Assembly (NCBI GenBank): GCA_002154345.1
Contig: MUNB01000054.1
Coordinates: 1 to 51,003 of the forward strand
Direction of reading: 5' to 3'
Source of the DNA: Streptomyces griseus
GTDB lineage: Bacteria > Actinomycetota > Actinomycetes > Streptomycetales > Streptomycetaceae
Length of the DNA stretch: 51,003 nucleotides
The translations under genes were made by a program, and so were the position numbers. Shown here piece by piece: positions 41,266-48,297 of the stretch. Under the pieces are notes generated by a model. The model made no database searches and was not told the origin of the DNA. It saw only the letters and a program-made list of their open reading frames with translations. Each line of letters opens with the position of its first letter. Position 1 is the first letter of the stretch.

Positions 41266-42534
41266 TTGACCGACCACACCGACGACGCCTCGCGCACCGA
41301 GGCGTTCTTCACCCTGCACCACCGTCTTCCCCGGCAGAGTCCCGGCTCCGACGCGACCACGCGCCGGCTGCTGGACCTCGCCGGTCCGCTGCCCGACCGT
41401 CCGCGCGTCCTCGACCTGGGCTGCGGTCCGGGCCGTGCCGCTCTGCTGCTCGCCGCCGAGGCGGGCGCCGAGGTGACCGCGGTCGACCTGCACCAGCCGT
41501 TCCTGGACGAGCTGCGTGAGGCGGCCGTGGCCCGTGGCCTCGGCGACCGGATCCGTACGGTCCGGGCCGACATGGGCGATCTCACCGGCCCCGCCTTCCC
41601 CGAAGGGGCCTTCGACCTGATCTGGGCCGAGGGGTCGGCGTACTGCATCGGGTTCGACACCGCCGTCCGCGACTGGCAGCGGCTGCTGGCCCCGGGCGGC
41701 TCGATGATGATCTCCGAGTGCGTCTGGACCACGGACGCGCCGTCCGACGGGGCGCGCGGCTTCTGGGACCGCAACGGATCCCTGCGCACCCTGCCGGAGA
41801 CCACCGCGGCGGCCGTCGCCGCGGGCTGCACGGTCCGCGCCGTGCTGGTCCAGCCCGAGAGCGACTGGGACGCGTACTACGCACCGCTCGCCGAGCGGGT
41901 CGCGGACACCGACCCGGGTGCTCCCGGTATGGAGTGGGCGCTCGCGGCCACCCGCGAGGAGCTGGCGGTACGGCGGGAGCACGGCACGGAGTACGGCTAC
42001 GCCGCGTATGTGCTGCGCCCGGCCGATCCCCGGTGGGCCACCCGGCCGGAGACACCGGCGGACCGTACGGCCGTGCACGCGGTCAACACGGCCGCGTTCC
42101 CGACCCGGGACGAGGCCGACCTCGTGGACGCCCTGCGGGCCGACCCCGAGGCCTGGCTGCCGGGCCTGAGTCATGTCGCCGAGGCTCCGGACGGGTCTCT
42201 CGCGGCGTACGCGCTGCTGACCCGCTGCCGGGTCGGCGACGCCCCGGCGCTGGCGCTGGCCCCGGTGGCCACCTCCCCCGCCCACCAGCGGCAGGGTGCG
42301 GGGCAGGCCGTGGTCCGGGCGGTGCTGGACGCCGCCCGGGTGCGCGGTGAGGCGCTGGTGCTGGTGCTCGGCCATCCCGAGTACTACCCGCGCTTCGGTT
42401 TCGTGCCGGCCTCGCGCTACGGGATCCGGCCGGGTTTCGAGGTTCCGGAAGAGGCGATGATGGCCCTGGTGCTGGACGATTCCGTCCCGGTTCCGGCGGG
42501 CATGATCCGTTATCCGGCGGCCTTCGGGGTCTGA
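41266..42534 (+). CDS. Class I SAM-methyltransferase fused to a GNAT acetyltransferase
   Basis: A 422-residue two-domain protein. The N-terminal half (about 1-250) is a SAM-dependent methyltransferase: VLDLGCGPGRAALLLA (motif I), VTAVDLHQPFLDELR and FDLIWAEGSAYCIGF. The C-terminal half (about 255-422) is a GNAT N-acyltransferase: LALAPVATSPAHQRQGAG is the acetyl-CoA loop (Q/R-x2-G-x-G/A), followed by LVLVLGHPEYYPRFGF. Both catalytic cores look complete. The TTG start has AAGGG upstream. A 16-bp-stem terminator follows. Substrates unknown; the GNAT half resembles Eis/YhbS-like enzymes. Confidence 0.88.
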   Translation: MTDHTDDASRTEAFFTLHHRLPRQSPGSDATTRRLLDLAGPLPDRPRVLDLGCGPGRAALLLAAEAGAEVTAVDLHQPFLDELREAAVARGLGDRIRTVRADMGDLTGPAFPEGAFDLIWAEGSAYCIGFDTAVRDWQRLLAPGGSMMISECVWTTDAPSDGARGFWDRNGSLRTLPETTAAAVAAGCTVRAVLVQPESDWDAYYAPLAERVADTDPGAPGMEWALAATREELAVRREHGTEYGYAAYVLRPADPRWATRPETPADRTAVHAVNTAAFPTRDEADLVDALRADPEAWLPGLSHVAEAPDGSLAAYALLTRCRVGDAPALALAPVATSPAHQRQGAGQAVVRAVLDAARVRGEALVLVLGHPEYYPRFGFVPASRYGIRPGFEVPEEAMMALVLDDSVPVPAGMIRYPAAFGV

Positions 42535-42540
42535 CGGCCC

Positions 42541-42579
42541 GTCCGCCCCGCCGCGCTCGCAGGGCGCGGCGGGGCGGAC
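42541..42579 (+). terminator. Terminator of the methyltransferase-GNAT gene
   Basis: A perfect 16-bp GC stem (42541-42556 with 42564-42579) closes on a 7-base loop, 6 bases after the stop codon. Confidence 0.9.
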
Positions 42580-42681
42580 ATGCCCGGACCCGAAGTGCGG
42601 ACAAGCGGCTTTTGTACGGCAGACTTGACCGGACTCCAGGGGCCCGGCGCACGAGGCCGGGAACCAAAGCGAAGGATGGGT

Positions 42682-43275
42682 ATGCCGACCACACCAGCCA
42701 CCGCGACGCACAGCTCGTCGAACGGCACCGCAGAAGCGATCATGCTCGAACTGGTCGACGAGAACGGCACCACGATCGGCACCGCGGAGAAGCTGGCGGC
42801 CCACCAGGCCCCCGGGCAGCTGCACCGCGCGTTCTCGGTGTTCCTCTTCGACGAGCAGGGGCGGCTGCTGCTCCAGCGCCGGGCACTCGGCAAGTACCAC
42901 TCCCCCGGTGTCTGGTCGAACACCTGCTGCGGACACCCCTATCCGGGCGAGGCGCCGTTCGCGGCCGCTGCCCGGCGTACGTACGAGGAGCTGGGGCTCT
43001 CGCCCTCGCTGCTGGCCGAGGCGGGCACGGTCCGCTACAACCACCCGGACCCCGCTTCGGGTCTGGTGGAGCAGGAGTTCAACCACCTGTTCGTGGGAAT
43101 GGCGCAGGAGGCCCTGAAGCCGGACCCCGAGGAGGTCGGGGAGACGGCCTTCGTGACGGCGGCGGAGCTGGCGGAGCGGCACGCGCGGGCGCCGTTCTCG
43201 GCATGGTTCATGACGGTGCTGGACGCGGCACGGCCGGCGATCCGTGAGCTGACGGGGCCCTCCGCCGGCTGGTGA
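42682..43275 (+). CDS. idi: Isopentenyl-diphosphate delta-isomerase, type 1
   Basis: A 197-residue Nudix-fold isomerase interconverting IPP and DMAPP. LHRAFSVFLFDEQGRLLLQRR, GVWSNTCCGHPYPGE (catalytic Cys), RRTYEELG and VEQEFNHLFVG (catalytic/metal Glu) are all present. ATG at 42682 is preferred over 42676 because GAAGGA is 5 bases upstream of it. It provides precursor balance for isoprenoids, including the hopanoids encoded 11 kb away. Confidence 0.96.
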   Translation: MPTTPATATHSSSNGTAEAIMLELVDENGTTIGTAEKLAAHQAPGQLHRAFSVFLFDEQGRLLLQRRALGKYHSPGVWSNTCCGHPYPGEAPFAAAARRTYEELGLSPSLLAEAGTVRYNHPDPASGLVEQEFNHLFVGMAQEALKPDPEEVGETAFVTAAELAERHARAPFSAWFMTVLDAARPAIRELTGPSAGW

Positions 43276-43302
43276 GCCCTCGCTCGTCCCCGTACGGGGC
43301 GG

Positions 43303-43758
43303 TCAGAGCTGCGTCTTCAACGGCAGCGCCGCCCAGATGATCTTCCCGCCGCTCGCGGTGTGCTCGACGTCGCAGGTGCCGCCCGCCTCCGCGGTGACGA
43401 CCTTGACCAGCAGCAGGCCCCGGCCGCCGGTCTGGGCGTAGTCCGTCTCCAGGGCGGTGGGGCGGTAGGGATGGTTGTCCTCGACCGAGACGCGGACCCA
43501 GTCGGCGGCGATGGCCACCTCGACGGCCAGCTCGGGCGAGAGGAGCGCCGCGTGCTTGACGGCGTTGGTCACCAGCTCCGAGACGATCAGCAGGAGCCCC
43601 TGGAGGATGCCGTCCTCGATGGGCACGCCCTGCCGCCCGAGCAGATCGCGTACGGCGTGCCGGGCGCTGGGCACGGACGCGTCCACGGCGGGGGCGGTGA
43701 AGCGCCACACCCCCTCGTACGACACGGGGTCGGCGGGGGCACTCCCGAGGCTCTCCAT
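43303..43758 (-). CDS. RsbW-like ATP-binding protein (anti-sigma-factor-type HATPase)
   Basis: A 151-residue single HATPase_c domain: N box LLLIVSELVTNAVKHA, VEDNHPYRP, then GRGLLLVKVVTAEAGG. Streptomyces encodes many such stand-alone ATPases that act as serine kinases/anti-sigma partners or modulators of SpoIIAA-like antagonists. No partner gene is adjacent. Start ATG at 43758 is the first credible one; upstream in-frame sequence (a Cys/Ser/Trp-rich run) is unlike the family. Convergent with idi, 27 bases away. Confidence 0.88.
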   Translation of the reverse strand: MESLGSAPADPVSYEGVWRFTAPAVDASVPSARHAVRDLLGRQGVPIEDGILQGLLLIVSELVTNAVKHAALLSPELAVEVAIAADWVRVSVEDNHPYRPTALETDYAQTGGRGLLLVKVVTAEAGGTCDVEHTASGGKIIWAALPLKTQL

Positions 43759-43904
43759 CGTCCGGCACCAGCTCTCACTCGCACTGCACTGACCGTCGAG
43801 TAAAGAGTGTTGGGAATGGCCTGGTCCGGACCGTGCCACTGATCGGAAGTAGCCAGGTATCGGCGCTATTCGACCGAACGAGCACATCTCTGCAAGCCCA
43901 GGGA

Positions 43905-44528
43905 CTACTTCTGCTCTTCTTCTGGTGACTTGATCGGCTCGTCCGAGGTCGGGGCAGTTTCATCGAGCCGCTCCGAGACCATGCTGACGATGCGGCGGCC
44001 GCCGATGCCGATGGCGATCAGGCCGAGCCCGTCGAACAGCAGGGCCAGCGAGAAGAAGCAGCCCAGGACGTACAGGCTGCTGTGCGGCCAGTCGAAGAGC
44101 ACCAGCAGCCCCAGCAGCAGCCCGAAGGCGCCCTGGAGCAGCGTCCACCCCATCTGCGGGCCGCGTACCACGACACTGCCGACCAGCCGGAAAACCCCGC
44201 CGGTCAGGAAGAGCAGGGCGGCGAACATGGTGAGCGCCTCGGCCGTGCCCTCGGGATGCTTGATGACGACGACGCCCGCTGCGATGTTGAGGGCCGCGAC
44301 GACCACACCCAGCCAGAAGTAGTTGGTGCCGCGCGACTCGATCGCGTGCAGCAGTCCGACGAGGCCACCGACGAGCAGCAGCCAGCCGAAGAGCAGCATC
44401 GAGGTGAGGGTGGCGACGCCGGTGTAGACGAGACCGATGATGCCCGCGATCACCAGCAGCGCGCCGAGCAGCGCCAGCCAGCCGAAACTGCGGCTGAGCT
44501 TCCTGCCCTCGGCTGTGGGTTCGTTCAT
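43905..44528 (-). CDS. HdeD-family (DUF308) membrane protein
   Basis: A 207-residue protein with six predicted membrane segments in two DUF308-type halves (LALLGALLVIAGIIGLVYTG, LLFGWLLLVGGLVGLLHAI, TMFAALLFLTGGVFRLVGS, LLQGAFGLLLGLLVLFDW). The C-terminus is an acidic cytosolic tail (DETAPTSDEPIKSPEEEQK). In E. coli HdeD contributes to acid resistance, but the role in actinobacteria is not established. ATG start with GAGGAGC upstream; divergent from the enoyl-CoA hydratase gene. Confidence 0.92.
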   Translation of the reverse strand: MNEPTAEGRKLSRSFGWLALLGALLVIAGIIGLVYTGVATLTSMLLFGWLLLVGGLVGLLHAIESRGTNYFWLGVVVAALNIAAGVVVIKHPEGTAEALTMFAALLFLTGGVFRLVGSVVVRGPQMGWTLLQGAFGLLLGLLVLFDWPHSSLYVLGCFFSLALLFDGLGLIAIGIGGRRIVSMVSERLDETAPTSDEPIKSPEEEQK

Positions 44529-44595
44529 CGACAGCTCCTCACGGTGCGTGCCCGGCTCACGACCCCTTCTTGATCATAGGTTCGAACCCCCCGGA

Positions 44596-44601
44596 TAGCA
44601 T
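44596..44601 (+). promoter_or_regulatory. -10 box of a leaderless promoter
   Basis: TAGCAT lies 7 bases before the ATG at 44609. Confidence 0.5.
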
Positions 44602-44608
44602 CCGGCCC

Positions 44609-45376
44609 ATGGACCGTACGGAACCGAGCCTGATCCCGTCCGTCGAGCGCGGCGTCGCCACCGTCGTGATCACGAACCCCGCCAAGCGCAACGCGATGAC
44701 CGCCGCGATGTGGCGGAGCCTGCCGGAGCTGCTGGAGCGGCTGGCGGCCGACCCGGCGGTCCGGGTCCTGGTGCTGACCGGGGCCGGGGACACCTTCTGC
44801 GCCGGGGCCGACATCTCCACGCTGCGGGAGAGCGCGGACACCGCCCAGGGCCTGGCGGTGGCGGCCGAGGAGGCGCTCGCCGCGTTCCCCCGGCCGACGC
44901 TGGCCGCGGTACGCGGCTACTGCGTGGGCGGCGGCAGCCAGCTGGCCGCCGCCTGCGATCTGCGGTTCGCGGAGGAGGGCGCCTCCTTCGGGGTGACCCC
45001 GGCGAAGCTCGGCATCGTCTATCCGGCTTCCTCGACCCGGCGGCTGGTCGCCCTCGTCGGCCCGGGCACGGCCAAGCATCTGCTGTTCTCCGGCGAGCTG
45101 ATCGACACCGGACGGGCGCTGCGCACCGGCCTGGCCGACGAGGTGCTGCCCGTGGGCGGCCTGGACAAGCGGGTCGAGGAGTACGTACGGGTCCTGGCAT
45201 CCCGGTCCCGGCTGACCCAGGCCGCGGCGAAGGAGTTCGCGGCGGGCCGGACGGACCGGGACGCGTACTGGGCCGGTGAGGCGCGGAGCAGTACGGACAC
45301 GGCGGAGGGCGTCGCGGCCTTCCTGGAGCGGCGCGCGCCGGTGTTCACCTACACGACGGGCCCCACCTCCGGGTGA
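44609..45376 (+). CDS. Enoyl-CoA hydratase/isomerase-family protein
   Basis: A 255-residue crotonase-fold protein. NPAKRNAMTAAMW and TGAGDTFCAGADISTL form the CoA site and first oxyanion loop; AAVRGYCVGGGSQLAAACDLRFA is the second. The GVTPAKLGIVYPASS region lacks an obvious second catalytic Glu, so hydratase, isomerase or thioesterase activity cannot be told apart. Leaderless ATG. A hairpin overlaps the 3' end. Confidence 0.9.
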   Translation: MDRTEPSLIPSVERGVATVVITNPAKRNAMTAAMWRSLPELLERLAADPAVRVLVLTGAGDTFCAGADISTLRESADTAQGLAVAAEEALAAFPRPTLAAVRGYCVGGGSQLAAACDLRFAEEGASFGVTPAKLGIVYPASSTRRLVALVGPGTAKHLLFSGELIDTGRALRTGLADEVLPVGGLDKRVEEYVRVLASRSRLTQAAAKEFAAGRTDRDAYWAGEARSSTDTAEGVAAFLERRAPVFTYTTGPTSG

Positions 45377-45389
45377 GCCGGTGGGGCCC
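45358..45389. terminator. Hairpin terminator between convergent genes
   Basis: A perfect 10-bp stem (45358-45367 with 45380-45389) with a 12-base loop starts inside the last codons of the enoyl-CoA hydratase gene and ends 6 bases before the convergent DJ-1/PfpI stop. A second imperfect palindrome overlaps it (45378-45401). Confidence 0.65.
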
Positions 45390-45394
45390 GGGCC

Positions 45395-46030
45395 CTACCG
45401 GGCGCTGTGACGGCTCCTGGACCGCCACTCCTCGACGAGGGCGGCCGGGGCCTTGTGCGGCGAGCCGGAGTCGTAGGGCGGCTGCGGGTCGTACTCCGTG
45501 AGCAGCTGCACCGAGCGCGCCACGTCGTCGCCGGCGATCCGGCCGAGCAGGGTCAGCCCCATGTCGATGCCGGAGGAGACCCCGGCGGCGGTGACGTACT
45601 TGCCGTCGAGCACGACCCGCTCCCCGGTGGGCTCGACGCCGAACTCCTCCAGCAGCTCCAGCGCCAGCCAGTGCGAGGTGGCCCGTCGTCCCCGCAGAAG
45701 TCCGGCCGCCGCCAGCAGCAGCGACCCGGTGCAGACCGAGGTGGTCCAGGTGGTGGTGGCGTCGACCGTGCGCAGCCAGCCGAGCAGCGCCTCGTTCGCC
45801 ATCTGGTCGCTCTGGCCGGGGCCGCCGGGCACGATCACCAGATCGGGCGACGGCACCTCGGCGAGCGTCTTCTCCGCGACGAGCGCGAGGCTTCCGCTGT
45901 CGTTGCGGACGGGTCCGGTCCGTTCGGCGACGAAGACGGTCTCGGCGCCGGGGGTACGGCTGAGGATCTCGTAGGGGCCCACCGCGTCCAGGGCGGTGAA
46001 ACGGTCGAAGAGCAGGATGGCGATCTGCAC
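45395..46030 (-). CDS. DJ-1/PfpI-family protein (isonitrile hydratase-like)
   Basis: A 211-residue protein starting MQIAILLFDRFTALDAVGPY. The nucleophile elbow is WTTSVCTGSLLLAAAGLL, and VIVPGGPGQSDQMA binds the catalytic Glu partner. The TALDAVGPYEIL and ATSHWLALELLEEFGVEP stretches resemble isonitrile hydratases and GlxA N-termini. It is 97 bases downstream of a GlxA-type regulator in the same direction, so the two may be co-regulated. Activity not certain. Confidence 0.88.
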   Translation of the reverse strand: MQIAILLFDRFTALDAVGPYEILSRTPGAETVFVAERTGPVRNDSGSLALVAEKTLAEVPSPDLVIVPGGPGQSDQMANEALLGWLRTVDATTTWTTSVCTGSLLLAAAGLLRGRRATSHWLALELLEEFGVEPTGERVVLDGKYVTAAGVSSGIDMGLTLLGRIAGDDVARSVQLLTEYDPQPPYDSGSPHKAPAALVEEWRSRSRHSAR

Positions 46031-46127
46031 GGGAGCTGCCTCTCGGTTCGGACGGACGGGCCGGATGGTGGCTGGACGGCTGACTGACCTGCTGACCGGC
46101 TGGTCGGCAGGCGGTGCGTTTCGGGTG

Positions 46128-47099
46128 TCAGCTGCCGGCCGCGGGTGTGCGGAAGCGGCGGCGGTATTCGGCCGGTGCCGTCGCGAGGGTCTTCACGAAG
46201 GCCCGGCGCATGGCCTCCGGGGTGCCGTAGCCGCTGGCGCGGGCGATCCGCTCGACGCCGTCGGCGGTGTCCTCCAGGAGCCGGCGGGCGTGCTCCAGAC
46301 GGACGCGTTCGACGTACCGCCCCGGGGTCGTGCCGGTCTCCGACCGGAAGGCGCGGGCGAAGTGCCGGGGCGAGAGCCGGGCGCGGGCTGCGAGGGCGTC
46401 GACCCCGAGGTCGGCGTCCGGGTGCTGGGCGATCCAGTGCTGGACCTCGCGCAGCGGTTCGCGCCGCGCGGTCTGGGCGCTGAGCTGGGCGCTGAACTGG
46501 GCCTGGTTGCCGGGGCGGCGCAGGAACACCACGAGGTGCCGGGCGATCGTCAGCGCGAGGTCGCGCCCGTGGTCCTCCTCGACGAGCGCGAGGGCCAGAT
46601 CGATGCCCGCGGTGACGCCCGCCGAGGTGGCCAGCCGCCCGTCCCGTACGAAGATCGGCTCCGGGTCGACCTCGACGGCCGGGTAGTCACGGGCCAGCCG
46701 CTCGCAGTAGTACCAGTGGGTGGTGACCCGGTGCCCGTCCAGCAGGCCCGCCTCGGCCAGCAGCAACGCCCCGGTGCACACGGAGACCAGCCGCTCCGCG
46801 CGGGGCGCGTGCTCCCGCAGCCAGCCGGTCAGCCCGGGCTGCGAGCCCCGGGTGCCCTGCCCGCCGGGCACCAGCAGCGTGTGCGGGGCGGGCGCGTCGG
46901 CCAGGCTGCTGTCGGGCACCAGGGTCAGACCGCTGGTGGACCGGACCGGGCGACCGTCGAGCGAGGCGGTCCGCAGGTCGTAGGAGACGCCGGGCGACCG
47001 GGAGGCGCCGGAGAAGACCTCCATCGGGCCGCTCACGTCGAGGCTCTGGACACCGTCGAAGAGGACGACGAGCACGGTTCGCTGCTTCACGTCCGTCAT
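46128..47099 (-). CDS. GlxA-family transcriptional regulator (DJ-1 domain + AraC HTH)
   Basis: A 323-residue regulator. The N-terminal DJ-1/PfpI domain (VLVVLFDGVQSLDVSGPMEV, then LVPGGQGTRGSQP and VSVCTGALLLAEAGLLDG) is followed by a C-terminal AraC-type double HTH (LGVDALAARARLSPRHFARA, then GVERIARASGYGTPEAMRRA). GlxA-type proteins usually activate or repress an adjacent enzyme gene in response to a small nitrogenous ligand. ATG start with a weak ribosome site. It probably controls the PfpI gene downstream. Confidence 0.94.
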   Translation of the reverse strand: MTDVKQRTVLVVLFDGVQSLDVSGPMEVFSGASRSPGVSYDLRTASLDGRPVRSTSGLTLVPDSSLADAPAPHTLLVPGGQGTRGSQPGLTGWLREHAPRAERLVSVCTGALLLAEAGLLDGHRVTTHWYYCERLARDYPAVEVDPEPIFVRDGRLATSAGVTAGIDLALALVEEDHGRDLALTIARHLVVFLRRPGNQAQFSAQLSAQTARREPLREVQHWIAQHPDADLGVDALAARARLSPRHFARAFRSETGTTPGRYVERVRLEHARRLLEDTADGVERIARASGYGTPEAMRRAFVKTLATAPAEYRRRFRTPAAGS

Positions 47100-47213
47100 C
47101 CTGGGCGACGGGCGACGATGGCCGCAATGACGAGTACCCCACCTTTCCTGCCATCGGCCTTCCGTGGCACGGCCACCCCTCCCCCGGGGTTCCCCTCCGT
47201 ACCGACCAGTCGG

Positions 47214-47219
47214 TAACGT
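47214..47219 (+). promoter_or_regulatory. -10 box of a leaderless promoter
   Basis: TAACGT lies 6 bases before the ATG at 47226. Confidence 0.5.
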
Positions 47220-47225
47220 GCCCGT

Positions 47226-48095
47226 ATGAGTACTCTCCCGGCCCGCGCGGAGCGCCGCTGCCACAACGCCGTCAACCCGCTGCACTCGTGTCTCTTCTTC
47301 TCCCCCGACCTGGGCGCGGAGATGGCGAAGATCGGCATCGAGGACCCCAGCGCCGCCTACTTCGCGACCCGGGCCGCCGCGCTCGGCGCGGTGGGCGCGG
47401 GGACCGTCAGCGCCACCTTCTACAACTTCAACCCCGCGCTGGTGGCCCGCCATGTGCCCGCCGTCTGGGAGACCGCCGCTCCCGACGTGGTCCTCGGGGC
47501 CCGGCTGCGGGCGGCGGACTCGACGCTGCGGCGGCTGCTCGGCGAGGAGATCGTCGCCTCCGCCGAGATGGCGGAGGCGGCCCGGCTCGCGCTGCGCGCC
47601 ACCGAGGCCTGCACCCCGCACGCCCGCCCGCTGTACGCGGCGCACGCGGAGCTGCCGGTGCCCGAGGAGCCGCACCTGGCGTTCTGGCACGCGGCGACCC
47701 TGCTGCGCGAGCACCGGGGCGACGCGCATCTGGCCGCCCTGCTCGCTGCCGGTCTCGACCCGCTGGAGTCACTGGTCAGCCACACCGCGACCGGCAAGGG
47801 CATGGCGATCCGCTGGATCCTGTCCTCCCGGGGCTGGCGCCGCACCGACTGGGAGGCGGCGTCCGAGCGGCTGCGCGAGCGCGGGCTGCTGGCGGGCGGC
47901 GAGGAGTTGGCGCTCACCGAGGCCGGAACGGCGCTGCGCGCGGAGGTCGAGCAGGCGACGGACCGCATGGACGCGGCCCCGTACGAACACCTGGGCGCGG
48001 AAGGCGTGGAGCGGCTCACCGAGCTGGGGCGCGGCTTCCTGTTCACGGCCGCGGCGGCGGGTGCGTTCCCGGCCTCGGCGACCGGCCGGGGCTGA
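47226..48095 (+). CDS. SCO6745-family protein
   Basis: A 289-residue protein starting MSTLPARAERRCHNAVNPLH. AYFATRAAALGAVGAGTVSATFYNFNPALV and the long helical middle match the family that databases call SCO6745, whose C-terminal half contains a MarR-like winged helix (here WILSSRGWRRTDWEAASERL, then RERGLLAGGEELALTEAG). It may bind DNA or a heme-like ligand; no function is known to me. Divergent from the GlxA regulator over 126 bases. Confidence 0.85.
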   Translation: MSTLPARAERRCHNAVNPLHSCLFFSPDLGAEMAKIGIEDPSAAYFATRAAALGAVGAGTVSATFYNFNPALVARHVPAVWETAAPDVVLGARLRAADSTLRRLLGEEIVASAEMAEAARLALRATEACTPHARPLYAAHAELPVPEEPHLAFWHAATLLREHRGDAHLAALLAAGLDPLESLVSHTATGKGMAIRWILSSRGWRRTDWEAASERLRERGLLAGGEELALTEAGTALRAEVEQATDRMDAAPYEHLGAEGVERLTELGRGFLFTAAAAGAFPASATGRG

Positions 48096-48297
48096 CCCGG
48101 GACGGGCCCCGGCACGGCCCGGGCCCCCGCGCACCGCGTCGGGGCTCCCGGGCGTGTTGCCCGAGGTCACGCGACACGGCCCCCGGCCACCCGGCACAAT
48201 GCAGGCCTGGGGGGATGCCCCCGGCAAGCAAGAACGTGCTCATCACGACCCGGGCACGGCCAGCACAGCCAGTACGAGAAGGCGAGTCGGGAAAACC

